Source: Verrucomicrobiota bacterium (lineage in GTDB: Bacteria; Verrucomicrobiota; Verrucomicrobiia; Limisphaerales; UBA1319). Taken from it: 64,000 bases of DNA. This document shows, in pieces, positions 25,316-34,717 of the stretch (positions are counted from its first letter, which is position 1; every line of letters begins with the position of its first letter). A program made the position numbers and the translations under genes. Under the pieces are notes generated by a model, which saw only the letters and a program-made list of their open reading frames with translations, did not search any database and had not been told where the DNA came from. Where the stretch lies: assembly GCA_022709905.1 (NCBI GenBank), contig JAKLHY010000009.1:62001-126000 (forward strand). Direction: 5' to 3'.

Positions 25316-28300
25316 ATGCCAGCCGGAAATATAACGACTGCAGCCGGCATATCGGATTCGCACCAATTAGACAGGGCCAAAGCACCGATTGCCGCCCCTC
25401 AATACTCGTCTGTTGCCCTACTGGTTCTCGCAATGGCCGGCTCGCTGCTGACCTGGTGGACGGTGAATCGGGCCGATCATCAAATGCGGCGCCATTTGTT
25501 GAGACAAGCCGAGCTGGCCGCTGAGGCCTTCAATGTCGAACGCATCCAGACTCTTACCGGCACGGATGCTGATCTAGAAAACCCCCATTACCAAAGACTT
25601 AAGGAAAATTTAGCCGGCCTAAAAGCGATTAATCCGAACTGCCGCTTCGTCTATCTCCTCGGCCGTAACTCGGAAAACCAAATCTTTTTTTACGCGGACA
25701 ATGAACCGGTCGAGTCCAAGGATTACTCTCCCCCAGGCCGCGTCTATGAAGAAGCGTCCCCAGAACTCCAGGAGGCATTCGAGAGAGGAGCCCCATTTGT
25801 CGAGGGCCCTTTGCCGGATGAATGGGGCGTCTGGGTTTCTTCGTTGGTCCCTATTCAGGCACCCTCGGCGAGCCGCCCGATTGCTGTCCTTGGCCTGGAT
25901 GTCGATGCCCGCACCTGGAAATGGATGTTGGCCGTTGCCGGGCTTCCACCTGCTTTACTGACGTTTGCTCTCGTGACAATCCTCCTGGTGGGCACAGCAC
26001 TCCAGCGCCGCCGCGCCCGCCGCCAGTTGGGGACATCGTTCTGGATGCGACACATTGAAGCCGGACAGGTAGCGCTAGCGGGGGTTGTCCTGACCTTGTT
26101 TGTTGCCTGGACAGTGCATCAGAACGAACATCACGCGCGCATCGAGGCATTTGCCCAACTAGCGGCCAGCCAGACGGATGCCATTGCCAGAAACTTGCGT
26201 CTCCTTCAGAATACCGAGCTCGAAAGCCTGGCAATGCTCTATGAAGGATCGGAAGAGGTTACCGCGGAGGAGTTCCAGAAATACACCTCTCACTTAATCC
26301 GCAATTCGGCGGTCCAGGCTTGGGCATGGATTTCAGCAGTCCCCGCTGCAGAGAAGATCCGCTTCCAATCCAGGGCTCGAACGCCCGGGGGAAAGAATCT
26401 TCAAATCTGGCAAATGGATCCTGAAGGAAAGAGGATGCCTGCGACTGAGCGTGACGTTTATTATCCGATCACGAATCTGGCGCCCTGGACAGGCCACGAA
26501 AAGGTCATGGGTTATGATGTGGGATCGGAATCCTCAAGCCTGGCAGCCCTCCGCGAAGCTGTCCGGACTGGACTGAACACCGTTGTTCGTCCCGTTGCCC
26601 CTTTGCGCGGGATAGGCACGCAGACCCTGATGGTTTTCAGACCGATCTTGGAAGAGCAGCAGCAAAAAACTGTGCGCGGCTTTGCCGCGGCTATCCTGAA
26701 ATTGGATCAGCTGCTCGAGAACACCGGCGACGGGAACACGACGTATCTTGGAATTACCATCCTCGATGCGGACCCTGAGATCCAACCTCCTGCCACAGTC
26801 CGCGATCCCCGTAATCCCCCGGATTCCAAATTCTCATTAATCCGTCCTTTTTTGGATTTTGACAAAGCTTTTGCCTTGACTGCGGACGCGGGCGAGGACT
26901 TTCTGCGGCTGCATCCGGCTCGGGCAGGTTGGATGACCGCCCTGACGGGATTATTGTTGACAACCGGCCTGGTGCTGGGACTCAGCATGATGCTCAACCG
27001 GCGAGCCGAACTGGAGCGGCTGGTGGCAGAGCGGACGGTGAGGCTCCGCCAGAGCGAAGCCAATTTTCGGGATTTCTTTGAGACCGTGGGGGATCTGATC
27101 ATCGTCGCCACGCCCGACGGCCGGATTCTATTTGCCAACCAGTCGGCCCAACGCAAATTAGGCTACCGTGCCGAGGAATTGGCGGGGATGCAGATTCCTG
27201 ATCTTCATCCTGCCGACCGACGCCGGGAGGCCGAGGAAATATATGTGGCGATGCTCCGGGGGGAATGCAGCCGATGCCCGCTGCCTCTGGTGGCAAAACC
27301 AGGCGCGATTATTCCCGTGGAAACTTGCCTGTGGCATGGCAAATGGGACGGCGCAGATTGCGTTTTTGGGATCTCCAAAGACCTGACGACAGAACAGGAG
27401 GCCTTGCAGCGATTCGAGCGCCTGTTTCGTAACAACCCAGCCCTCATGGCGCTGTCCATCCTGCCCAGTCGCACTTTTTCAGATGTGAATGACGTTTTTC
27501 TGAAAACGCTCGGCTATGCCCGGCATGAGGTTCTGGGCAAGTCCAGCGCCGACCTTGAGCTGTTCGTTGATCCTCGCCAGCAGGAGATCGTGTCGGAACA
27601 TCTTCGGCTCCGCGGGCGTTTTGCCGATGTTGAACTGCAGGTTCGATGCAAGGACGGTTCGGTGGTGGACGGTCTCTTTTCCGGCGAAGTCATCAGCATT
27701 CAGGGACAGCAATACTTTTTAACGGTCATGATCGATCTGACCCAGCGCAAACGGGCGGAGGCGGAACTTCAGGTGATGAACGACCACCTGGAGGCCGCGA
27801 CCGCCCGCGCCAACGAACTGGCCGTCCAAGCCGCCTTGGCCAGCGCCGCAAAAAGCGAGTTCCTGGCCAATATGAGCCACGAGATCCGCACGCCAATGAA
27901 CGGCATCATTGGCATGACTGGCCTCCTGCTCGATACGGAGCTTAACGATACCCAGCGGCGTTACGCCGAGACGGTTCAGGCGAGCGGCCAGGCCTTGCTG
28001 CAGCTCATAAATGATATCCTGGACTTTTCCAAAATCGAGGCGGGCCGGCTGGAACTGGAAACCCTGGATTTCGACCTCCGGCATCTCGTGGATGACTTCG
28101 CCGAAATCATGGCCATCAAGGCCGCCGAAAAAAACCTCGAATTCATCTGCGCGCTCCATCCCGATGTGCCCACCCTCCTGCGGGGTGATCCCGGCCGGCT
28201 GCGGCAAATTCTAACCAACCTCGCCAGCAACGCGCTCAAGTTCACCCACCAGGGCGAGGTCGTCGTGCGGGCGAGCTTGGAGTCACGCACACCGGAGGCG

Positions 28301-29854
28301 GTCATCCTCCGCTTTTCTGTGCGAGATACAGGCATCGGTATTCCGGCCCACAAAATCGGATTACTCTTCGAGAAGTTCACCCAGGTCGATGCCTCCATCA
28401 CGCGGAACTACGGCGGCACAGGCCTCGGACTGGCCATCTCAAAGCAACTGGTTGAAATGATGGGGGGCAGGATCGGCGTCCAGAGCACCGAGGGCGTCGG
28501 CTCGGAGTTCTGGTTTGCCATCGGCTTGACCCTGCAATCCGTAACCCAACCAGAATCCACCGCCGCGCCCAACCTGCGGGGCGTCAAGACTATCCTGGTA
28601 GACGATAATGCCACGAACCGTGAGATTCTCCGGGTCCAACTCGGCTCATGGGGTATGGAGACCTTCGAGGCCGCCAATGCTCCTTCGGCCTTGCAGGCGA
28701 TCTATCAAGAGCTGGAGAATCATCGGCCCTTCGAATTGGCCCTTCTGGATATGCGGATGCCCGGCATGGATGGCGCAACCCTGGGCCAGGCTATCCGATC
28801 TGATCCACGTTTGGACGGATTGACCCTGGTCATGATGAGTTCGCTCGGTGAAAACGGCATGTCCCGAGAGCTCAAGAAAATCGGCTTTCACACCTTGTTG
28901 ACCAAGCCAGTCCGACAGAAAGACCTGCTCCATGCCTTGGTCAAGGCCGTCACAAGCCCCGCTTCATTGCCGCGAACTCGAGAATCCAAACCATCGTTCT
29001 CGCCCCCCAAAGGCATCCGCCGCGCCCGAATCCTGTTGGCTGAGGACAATATCACCAACCAGCAGGTCGCTATTGGGATTCTGAAAAGATTCGGATTAAC
29101 CGCCGATGCCGTGGCGAATGGACAGGAAGCCCTTCAGTCCCTGACCGCTATCCCCTATGACTTGGTCCTGATGGATGTGCAGATGCCCGTCATGGACGGG
29201 CTCGAGGCCACCCGATTGTTCCGGGAACGGGAAGCTGAGATTCACAAAGGCCATTCGGCTTCCCCACCTGGAAATAACGGGCATAAACGGATCCCTATTA
29301 TCGCCATGACAGCCCACGCCCTCGATCGCGACCGCCAGATGTGCCTGGCGTCAGGCATGGATGATTATGTGCCCAAACCCGTAGATACCAAACTCCTGGC
29401 CAAGGTCCTCGAACGATGGCTGCCGCGAGCCTCCGAGGATTCCGCTGACGTCCTTGCATCTGCAACCCCCAAGCAGGCCCCCTCCATCGCGCCTTGTCCC
29501 GACGCGCCTGTCGTTCCGGTTTTTGACGAACAAGCCTTTATGGCCCGCGTGGGCGGGGACGCCGACCTGGCGCAGTCCATCGTCAAGACTTTCCTGGCCG
29601 ATATGCCGATCCAGATTGCGGATCTCCAGGGTTTTGTCGTGCGAGGCGAGTTAAAACTGGCTCAAGACAAAGCCCACCGGATCAAAGGCGCTGCCGCTAC
29701 GGTCGGGGGAATGGCCCTTTTTCAAGTCGCCGGCGCCATGGAACAGGCTGGCCACGATGGCCAGGAAAATCAGCTGCGTCAGTTGATGCCCAGACTCCAA
29801 ACCCAGTTCGCCGAGCTTGAAATCCCGATGAAGTCACTGGCTGCCCGCTCCTGA
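25316..29854 (+). CDS. Hybrid sensor histidine kinase with CHASE, PAS, two receivers and Hpt
   Basis: 1512 residues, a membrane phosphorelay protein. Hydrophobic segments lie at about 31-50, 205-226, 250-266 and 538-560. A small extracytoplasmic region lies between the first two, and a CHASE-type sensor occupies about 280-480 ([10 protein letters not shown]). PAS domains follow at about 575-690 and 700-805. HisKA is at about 845-910 with phospho-acceptor His855 ([12 protein letters not shown]). The HATPase domain carries [18 protein letters not shown] and GGTGLGLAI. Receiver 1 carries [10 protein letters not shown] and [11 protein letters not shown]; receiver 2 carries [10 protein letters not shown] and [11 protein letters not shown]. 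The C-terminal Hpt domain has [12 protein letters not shown]. All phosphotransfer residues are present. The adjacent receiver and PilB-type ATPase suggest it governs pilus or secretion activity. Confidence 0.94.
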   Translation: MPAGNITTAAGISDSHQLDRAKAPIAAPQYSSVALLVLAMAGSLLTWWTVNRADHQMRRHLLRQAELAAEAFNVERIQTLTGTDADLENPHYQRLKENLAGLKAINPNCRFVYLLGRNSENQIFFYADNEPVESKDYSPPGRVYEEASPELQEAFERGAPFVEGPLPDEWGVWVSSLVPIQAPSASRPIAVLGLDVDARTWKWMLAVAGLPPALLTFALVTILLVGTALQRRRARRQLGTSFWMRHIEAGQVALAGVVLTLFVAWTVHQNEHHARIEAFAQLAASQTDAIARNLRLLQNTELESLAMLYEGSEEVTAEEFQKYTSHLIRNSAVQAWAWISAVPAAEKIRFQSRARTPGGKNLQIWQMDPEGKRMPATERDVYYPITNLAPWTGHEKVMGYDVGSESSSLAALREAVRTGLNTVVRPVAPLRGIGTQTLMVFRPILEEQQQKTVRGFAAAILKLDQLLENTGDGNTTYLGITILDADPEIQPPATVRDPRNPPDSKFSLIRPFLDFDKAFALTADAGEDFLRLHPARAGWMTALTGLLLTTGLVLGLSMMLNRRAELERLVAERTVRLRQSEANFRDFFETVGDLIIVATPDGRILFANQSAQRKLGYRAEELAGMQIPDLHPADRRREAEEIYVAMLRGECSRCPLPLVAKPGAIIPVETCLWHGKWDGADCVFGISKDLTTEQEALQRFERLFRNNPALMALSILPSRTFSDVNDVFLKTLGYARHEVLGKSSADLELFVDPRQQEIVSEHLRLRGRFADVELQVRCKDGSVVDGLFSGEVISIQGQQYFLTVMIDLTQRKRAEAELQVMNDHLEAATARANELAVQAALASAAKSEFLANMSHEIRTPMNGIIGMTGLLLDTELNDTQRRYAETVQASGQALLQLINDILDFSKIEAGRLELETLDFDLRHLVDDFAEIMAIKAAEKNLEFICALHPDVPTLLRGDPGRLRQILTNLASNALKFTHQGEVVVRASLESRTPEAVILRFSVRDTGIGIPAHKIGLLFEKFTQVDASITRNYGGTGLGLAISKQLVEMMGGRIGVQSTEGVGSEFWFAIGLTLQSVTQPESTAAPNLRGVKTILVDDNATNREILRVQLGSWGMETFEAANAPSALQAIYQELENHRPFELALLDMRMPGMDGATLGQAIRSDPRLDGLTLVMMSSLGENGMSRELKKIGFHTLLTKPVRQKDLLHALVKAVTSPASLPRTRESKPSFSPPKGIRRARILLAEDNITNQQVAIGILKRFGLTADAVANGQEALQSLTAIPYDLVLMDVQMPVMDGLEATRLFREREAEIHKGHSASPPGNNGHKRIPIIAMTAHALDRDRQMCLASGMDDYVPKPVDTKLLAKVLERWLPRASEDSADVLASATPKQAPSIAPCPDAPVVPVFDEQAFMARVGGDADLAQSIVKTFLADMPIQIADLQGFVVRGELKLAQDKAHRIKGAAATVGGMALFQVAGAMEQAGHDGQENQLRQLMPRLQTQFAELEIPMKSLAARS

Positions 29855-30055
29855 TGAAGGGCCTTGATCTCAACAGACATGCTTGGCTTCCCCTCGTCCA
29901 CCGCGGCATCATCAGTCCATAACATCGCCACATCCTCGGGTGCCAAACCTCCAATACTCCCCAAGCAACCTGCATGGAGCTTCCGTTCCATCTCATTTCC
30001 TTGCCCCGATCACAATTCAATTGTGCCAATACCCAGGACAGGATAGAGTGCGTCT

Positions 30056-30493
30056 GTGGAAGCTAACCCTGTTCCCTCGCCTCAGCCCGTTTGCACCCTC
30101 GTGATTGCGGACGATGATTCAACCAGCCGTTGCTGGCTCCGCGGGTTGGCCAAGCGACTGGGATTTTCTGTGTCAGCCGAGGCCGCCAACGGCGACGAAG
30201 CTATCCAGGCTGTGATCCGCACCAAGCCCGATCTGGTCTTGCTCGACGTCAGTATGCCAATCAAAACCGGGCCTCATGCGATTCCCGCCATCATCGCCGC
30301 TCATCCGGCCGTTCGCGTGGTCATGCTGACCTCGATAGCGGATGAGGGCACCGTCACGGAATGTATCGAGAAAGGGGCTGTGGGCTACATTCGTAAGGAC
30401 TCATCAGCCGATGAGATCAACCGAGTGCTTGCCTCATTGCGTGCGGAGATCGAGGGGTTCCATCGCCAGAAAGGCCTTCATGTCGGACCATGA
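30056..30493 (+). CDS. Stand-alone response regulator receiver protein
   Basis: 145 residues, one CheY-like domain and no output domain. The acidic pocket DDD is at residues 19-21 (ADDDSTSR), the phospho-acceptor Asp sits in LVLLDVSMPIKTG, the switch Thr in MLTS and the conserved Lys in GYIRKDS. It starts with GTG at 30056; no in-frame ATG precedes the receiver fold. It follows the hybrid kinase by about 200 bases and overlaps the next small gene by 14. The Hpt domain of the kinase is its likely phosphodonor. Confidence 0.9.
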   Translation: MEANPVPSPQPVCTLVIADDDSTSRCWLRGLAKRLGFSVSAEAANGDEAIQAVIRTKPDLVLLDVSMPIKTGPHAIPAIIAAHPAVRVVMLTSIADEGTVTECIEKGAVGYIRKDSSADEINRVLASLRAEIEGFHRQKGLHVGP

Positions 30494-30653
30494 ACATCTC
30501 CCGTTTGATTTGGACGCCATGTTGTCCGAAATCGCCGACGATCAAAAAGTGGATCGCGAAGCCCGCCGCCTCCTATCTCAGGACGATATTCGTCGCTTGA
30601 TTGAGAAAAGCCGCCGCCGGGAAACGAACGGGAATGAAGCCACAAGTCCATGA
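30480..30653 (+). CDS. 57-residue acidic/basic small protein of unknown function
   Basis: The ATG at 30480 lies inside the end of the receiver gene (14-base overlap), and the stop overlaps the start of the ATPase gene in an ATGA arrangement, so translation of all three is probably coupled. The sequence is MSDHEHLPFDLDAMLSEIAD, then a charged helix ending LLSQDDIRRLIEKSRRRE. It has no membrane segment, no Cys and no recognised family. The helical QDDIRRLIEKSRR tail could bind the neighbouring receiver or ATPase. Context makes it likely real; homologues would decide. Confidence 0.55.
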   Translation: MSDHEHLPFDLDAMLSEIADDQKVDREARRLLSQDDIRRLIEKSRRRETNGNEATSP

Positions 30654-32350
30654 GAAATCGGTCCTTTCTGAAGTTGCTTGTGGTTCGAGGATTCCTGTCC
30701 GCCGACCAGATTGCCGCACTGGAGACCCGACACCGGGGGGATGCCCTGTCGGTGCTCGGAGAACTGATCGATCTGCAGACCGCTCCCAAAGACGAGCTCT
30801 GCCGTTTGTATGGTGATATGCTAGGCGTGGCTTATGTCGACCTGAACTGCACCATCATCCAATCCGAGGTGGTTAACCTTTTGCCTCGAGAGTTCGCCCT
30901 TAAACACCGGCTCATTCCCATTTATCGGTTCGGGGATGCTGTCACACTCGCCACTCCGGATCCATTGAACTTGACGATGCTGGACGATGCCGCGCGGTTG
31001 ATCGGATTGCCGGTCGGCGCCGTGTTCAGCCTGCCCGGAGATGTCCTCGAAGCCATCGAGGTCCAATACGCCAGCCTCAGCGTGCTCGAAGAGCTTAAAG
31101 CGCGGATCGATCTCGATCGTCTCGTCCCGGAAACTCTCGAAGCCTCTCCGGAGTTGATGGCGCAGCTTGCTGGCGACCAAGTTGTAATTGAATTAACCCG
31201 GCATTTGCTCCTGATCGCCCTCAAAGAACGTGCCAGCGATATTCACATCGAGCCCACCGAGCACCAGGTCCGCGTGCGCCTTCGTATTGATGGAAACCTC
31301 CAGGAGTGGCATCAACTGAATGCTCGACTGCTTGCCCCTTTGGTCTCCCGGCTCAAATTGATGGCGGGTTGCGATATTGCGGAACATCGCCGTCCTCAGG
31401 ATGGCCGGATTTCACTCTCTCTGGGTTCCCGCCAGATCGATCTCCGGTTTTCCAGCGTCCCATTGTTGGAGGGGGAGAAAATCGTGTTGCGCGTGCTCGG
31501 TTCCGTGCAACGACGGTCCATTCCCGCCTTGGAGGAACTCGGATTTTCCGCGGTCAACCTCACACTGCTCAAGCGGATTATCAGCACCCCGAACGGTGTG
31601 TTTTTTGTCACCGGCCCCACAGGTTCGGGAAAGACCACGACCTTATACGCCATCCTCAAGCGTCTCAACCGATCTGGAATCAATATCATGACGGTGGAGG
31701 ATCCGGTGGAATATCGCTTGCCGGGGGTCAACCAGGTCCAAGTTAATTCCGCCGTCGACCTGACCTTCGCCAGCGCGTTGCGATCGTTTTTGCGCCAGGA
31801 TCCCAATGTCATTCTCGTCGGCGAAGTGCGGGACATGGAAACGGCAAAGATTGCCTCACAGGCCGCGCTCACCGGTCATCTGGTATTGTCCACCATGCAC
31901 ACCAACAACGCCCTTCAAGCGGTAACCCGGCTGGTGGAAATTGGCGTGGAACCCTTCCTGGTTGCCCCCTCCATCATCGGGGTCAGCGCCCAGCGGCTCG
32001 TCCGCCGCCTTTGCCCGGCCTGCCGTGAAACCTCGCCAATGCCCGCGGACAGTGTGGCTCGCTATTTCGGAGATATCGGAAATCGGACCGTCACCCAATG
32101 GCGAGGACGAGGCTGTTCGGCATGCGGCGGGAGTGGTTATGCCGGCCGAATTGCGATCCACGAAGTGTTTTTGCTGACCGATGCCGTTCGGCGTTTGATC
32201 GCCCGTAATGCATCGATCCTGGACATCCAATCCTTGGCTCTCCAACATGGATTTCGCCCCATGATATACGACGGCCTCAAGAAAGTCCTGCGCGGCGTCA
32301 CCACTCTGGAAGAGGTCGAGCGCGTCACAGTTCAATCCAGCGACGCGTGA
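30650..32350 (+). CDS. GspE/PilB-family type II secretion / type IV pilus assembly ATPase
   Basis: 566 residues. A T2SSE N-terminal domain spans about 1-150, then the hexameric motor ATPase: Walker A GPTGSGKTTT at about 322-331, the Asp box MTVEDPVEYRLPG, Walker B-type VILVGEVRDMETA and the His box LVLSTMHTNNA. The zinc-binding tetracysteine insert is CPAC about 35 residues before CSACGGSG. PilB and GspE cannot be separated from sequence alone. The neighbours are a hybrid kinase and receiver, not the usual pilC/pilM-Q genes, so this copy may be a regulated, dedicated motor. Confidence 0.92.
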   Translation: MRNRSFLKLLVVRGFLSADQIAALETRHRGDALSVLGELIDLQTAPKDELCRLYGDMLGVAYVDLNCTIIQSEVVNLLPREFALKHRLIPIYRFGDAVTLATPDPLNLTMLDDAARLIGLPVGAVFSLPGDVLEAIEVQYASLSVLEELKARIDLDRLVPETLEASPELMAQLAGDQVVIELTRHLLLIALKERASDIHIEPTEHQVRVRLRIDGNLQEWHQLNARLLAPLVSRLKLMAGCDIAEHRRPQDGRISLSLGSRQIDLRFSSVPLLEGEKIVLRVLGSVQRRSIPALEELGFSAVNLTLLKRIISTPNGVFFVTGPTGSGKTTTLYAILKRLNRSGINIMTVEDPVEYRLPGVNQVQVNSAVDLTFASALRSFLRQDPNVILVGEVRDMETAKIASQAALTGHLVLSTMHTNNALQAVTRLVEIGVEPFLVAPSIIGVSAQRLVRRLCPACRETSPMPADSVARYFGDIGNRTVTQWRGRGCSACGGSGYAGRIAIHEVFLLTDAVRRLIARNASILDIQSLALQHGFRPMIYDGLKKVLRGVTTLEEVERVTVQSSDA

Positions 32351-32389
32351 TCCATACCGCTTGATGCCCCTATTCCGGCTTCCGTCTCA

Positions 32390-32488
32390 TCATCGCTCCC
32401 GAATTAACTCCTCTGCCGTGAAATCAATGTCCCAAGCGATTTGTCGCAGGAGAATCGGGGAAATGTCTCGCCCGGGATGACTCAGTCC
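32390..32488 (-). pseudogene. Possible C-terminal relic of a HicA-like toxin
   Basis: The minus-strand frame encodes about 32 residues, including LSHPGRDISPILLRQIAWDI and FTAEELI. This resembles the C-terminus of HicA-type mRNA interferases (HPG-R-D-I...LL-QI...EEF/LI). The catalytic N-terminal part with its His is missing and no antitoxin gene follows. The match is short and by eye, so the call is tentative. Confidence 0.33.
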
Positions 32489-32940
32489 GCAAGACGACTT
32501 CAAAGCCCACGCGCAGCTGGCTGCCGAAGGAAAACTAACCGACAGACTCGGGCCGCTCAGCGCGTCTGCATTCCAAACTGGCTTCATGTGTTCCGTTTTC
32601 ATTTCCGTCGCGCCGAGTCTCGGCGCCCTATCCTGTGCATCCTGTCAGAATTCAGTTGGCCCTCGCCCCCGCAGAAAGGCTCAGCTCACCGATTCGCCCT
32701 TATGCGGGATTCAGTGCGGCGCTCGATTGGTTTCTTTGCGGCGTAATATTTTCATCGGGGTCGGAGTCGGTATCGGAATCGCTCAGGCCGGCTCGATGTT
32801 CACCCGACTCCCAGTGGATAGCACACCAGCCTTGCCGACGAGATGGTTTGCGATGCCCGGTAATAACTGGTCCTTCGCATTTCGATTCCGATTCCACCCC
32901 CGATTCGTAGCCAATGAGGGAACTCACCGACCCCGGGCTG

Positions 32941-32969
32941 ATGACATGGTATATGACGTCGTGTATAAT
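32941..32969 (+). promoter_or_regulatory. Near-consensus sigma-70 promoter
   Basis: ATGACA (32941-32946), a 17-base spacer and TATAAT (32964-32969) match 11 of 12 consensus positions. It points right, into the 3' end of the sulfatase gene on the antisense strand, with no plus-strand gene behind it until 34718. It may be the orphaned promoter of a deleted gene or drive an antisense RNA. Confidence 0.42.
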
Positions 32970-32987
32970 AGCACTATGTTCATTCCG

Positions 32988-33005
32988 CTGGCTTGCTCAA
33001 GCCAG
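32988..33005 (-). terminator. 8-bp hairpin behind the sulfatase gene
   Basis: CTGGCTTG and CAAGCCAG pair perfectly around a two-base turn, five bases after the sulfatase stop. No U-run follows on the minus strand, so Rho-independent termination is only possible. Confidence 0.35.
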
Positions 33006-33009
33006 GCAA

Positions 33010-34509
33010 TTATCGGGCCGGTCTGGCTTCCGGGTGTTTGGCCAGGATTTCCCGTAGACGGGCGACGGCTTCTGGGTTGGCAGCAGCGACGCTCTGTGTC
33101 TCCTGCGGATCCGAGTCATAATCGTAGAGCTCGAGATCGGCGGTGCTGGAGGGCGCGCCGGGTTTCTTCCACTCGACCAGCCGATAGCGTTCGGTGCGGA
33201 TAGCGCGTCCGATGATCGGCTGGCCCTCGCGGTGACGCGGGAAGGCGTGATAGGCATGATCGCGCAGTCGGGTGTTGGGATTTCGCAAAACGGGGACCAG
33301 GCTGACGCCGTCGATCTTCTGTGGACCCTCTGGTTGGGGCAGTCCAGCCAGTTCAACGAGCGTTGGGTAAATGTCGACCGTCTCTGTTAGTTGTCTCGTG
33401 CTTGTTCCGGGTTTTGCCACCCCGGGGGCCACAATCACCAAGGGGATACGGTTGGCTTGTTCGTAATTCGTGTGCTTTGTCCACATGCCGTGATCGCCCA
33501 AATGCCAGCCGTTATCACCCCAGAGGACGATGAGAGTATTTCCTGCCAGACTCAGGCGGTCCAATGCGTCCAGCACGCGTCCCACCTGCACGTCCATGAA
33601 GCTCATGGCTGCGTAGTAGCCGTGAATCAGGGTGCGTTGTAGATCCTCGGTCAAGGGCAGATGATCGGGGACGGGAGTGTACTGGTTCAGTTCCAGCAGT
33701 GTTTTGCCTGCGTAGGAAGGAGCGCCGTCGGGAGGAGTTTTGCGCTGCGACAGCATGAACGCCTTGGGATCGTGCAGGTCCCAGTACCTCTTGGGCGCGC
33801 AAAACGGCAGGTGCGGCTTAACAAAGCCAAGGACAAGAAAGAACGGTTGGTCTGGTTTCTGCGCGGCCTTCTGGAGGCGGCGGATGCCTTCGTCGGCGAT
33901 GCGCCCGTCTGCATAGGCATGGTCGGGCGCCTCGGCGATTTCCCAGGCGGCGCCGCGAGGCAGATCCCGGTTTTGGCCGAGCTTTTGGTTTGTGAAATAC
34001 GCTTCCTCACGCGTGAGTTGTCCGCCGGCCGAATTTTCCGGCTTGAGATACTCGACCACCTTATCCGGCTGGAAGGGCACGCTCCAGGAGAGGGTGTCAT
34101 CGTGGTTACCGTGGCCGACATGGAACACTTTGCCGATTCCCTCGGTGCGCCAGCCCTGTTTCATGAAGAACTGCAGGAGTGTGACGGCCTCGGGTTCGGC
34201 CCGGCGAAAGTGGGTGCCCAAATCGTAGATGCCGAGTGTTGTGGAGCGGCTGCCCGTCATCAGGTTGTTGCGCGAGGGAGCACACACGGCCTGGTTGCAG
34301 TAAGCCAAATCAAACCGCATACCCCGCCTCGCCAGGCGGTCAAGATTAGGCGTTTTGGCCAGTGTATCCCCGTAGCACCCGAGTGCCGGCTTGAGATCGT
34401 CCACCAGGATGAGCAGGACGTTCGGGCGGGTCGCCGCTGCAACCGCAGAGACGGACAATGGACTGAGCGCCATCGCGCACAGACACGCAATATTGAGGAA
34501 TCGCTTCAT
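33010..34509 (-). CDS. Secreted sulfatase, iduronate-2-sulfatase-like
   Basis: 499 residues of the formylglycine-dependent sulfatase family (S1). A signal peptide (MKRFLNIACLCAMALSPLSV, cleavage near AAA) is followed by the metal-binding VLLILVDDLKP. The activation motif CAPSR places the Cys to be converted to formylglycine at residue 76. The HGNHDD, GFVKPHLPF, WGDNGWHLGDHG and KHTNYEQANRIPL segments are typical of iduronate-2-sulfatase-like enzymes. It removes sulfate esters from sugars of sulfated polysaccharides in the periplasm or outside. The ATG at 34509 is chosen because it starts the signal peptide. It is divergent from the beta-helix protein gene. Confidence 0.92.
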   Translation of the reverse strand: MKRFLNIACLCAMALSPLSVSAVAAATRPNVLLILVDDLKPALGCYGDTLAKTPNLDRLARRGMRFDLAYCNQAVCAPSRNNLMTGSRSTTLGIYDLGTHFRRAEPEAVTLLQFFMKQGWRTEGIGKVFHVGHGNHDDTLSWSVPFQPDKVVEYLKPENSAGGQLTREEAYFTNQKLGQNRDLPRGAAWEIAEAPDHAYADGRIADEGIRRLQKAAQKPDQPFFLVLGFVKPHLPFCAPKRYWDLHDPKAFMLSQRKTPPDGAPSYAGKTLLELNQYTPVPDHLPLTEDLQRTLIHGYYAAMSFMDVQVGRVLDALDRLSLAGNTLIVLWGDNGWHLGDHGMWTKHTNYEQANRIPLVIVAPGVAKPGTSTRQLTETVDIYPTLVELAGLPQPEGPQKIDGVSLVPVLRNPNTRLRDHAYHAFPRHREGQPIIGRAIRTERYRLVEWKKPGAPSSTADLELYDYDSDPQETQSVAAANPEAVARLREILAKHPEARPAR

Positions 34510-34717
34510 GACTGGAGAATCAAATAGAATATGCGATGAATAAACCACGGATCCAAGACTGGCAAGCGGCTTTCCCTGCAAGAACACTCGCGGGGTGCCA
34601 TCGATCGCCGCATTGTTAAGAGCGTGTGCCACAGGATAGCCAGCAGTCGTAATCCCTGCTCCCGCGCCTCGCTTTGAGAATCCTTGAAGGCACATAAACC
34701 TTGAGGATCGCGATCAA

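Larger units (their letters stand above)
32351..33009. other. 659-base region without an intact gene
   Basis: Apart from a possible HicA-like relic, a consensus-like promoter and a hairpin listed separately, this stretch shows two facing runs of a degenerate TCGGNN repeat (32757-32785 and the complementary CGATTCCGATTCC near 32882). These look like the acidic Asp-Ser tail seen in decayed four-helix-bundle genes. No reading frame here has convincing coding character. Confidence 0.5.

Noticed and set aside
32757..32785. TCGGNN run as a functional tandem repeat
   Set aside because: Only four to five degenerate units, best explained as a decayed acidic protein tail.
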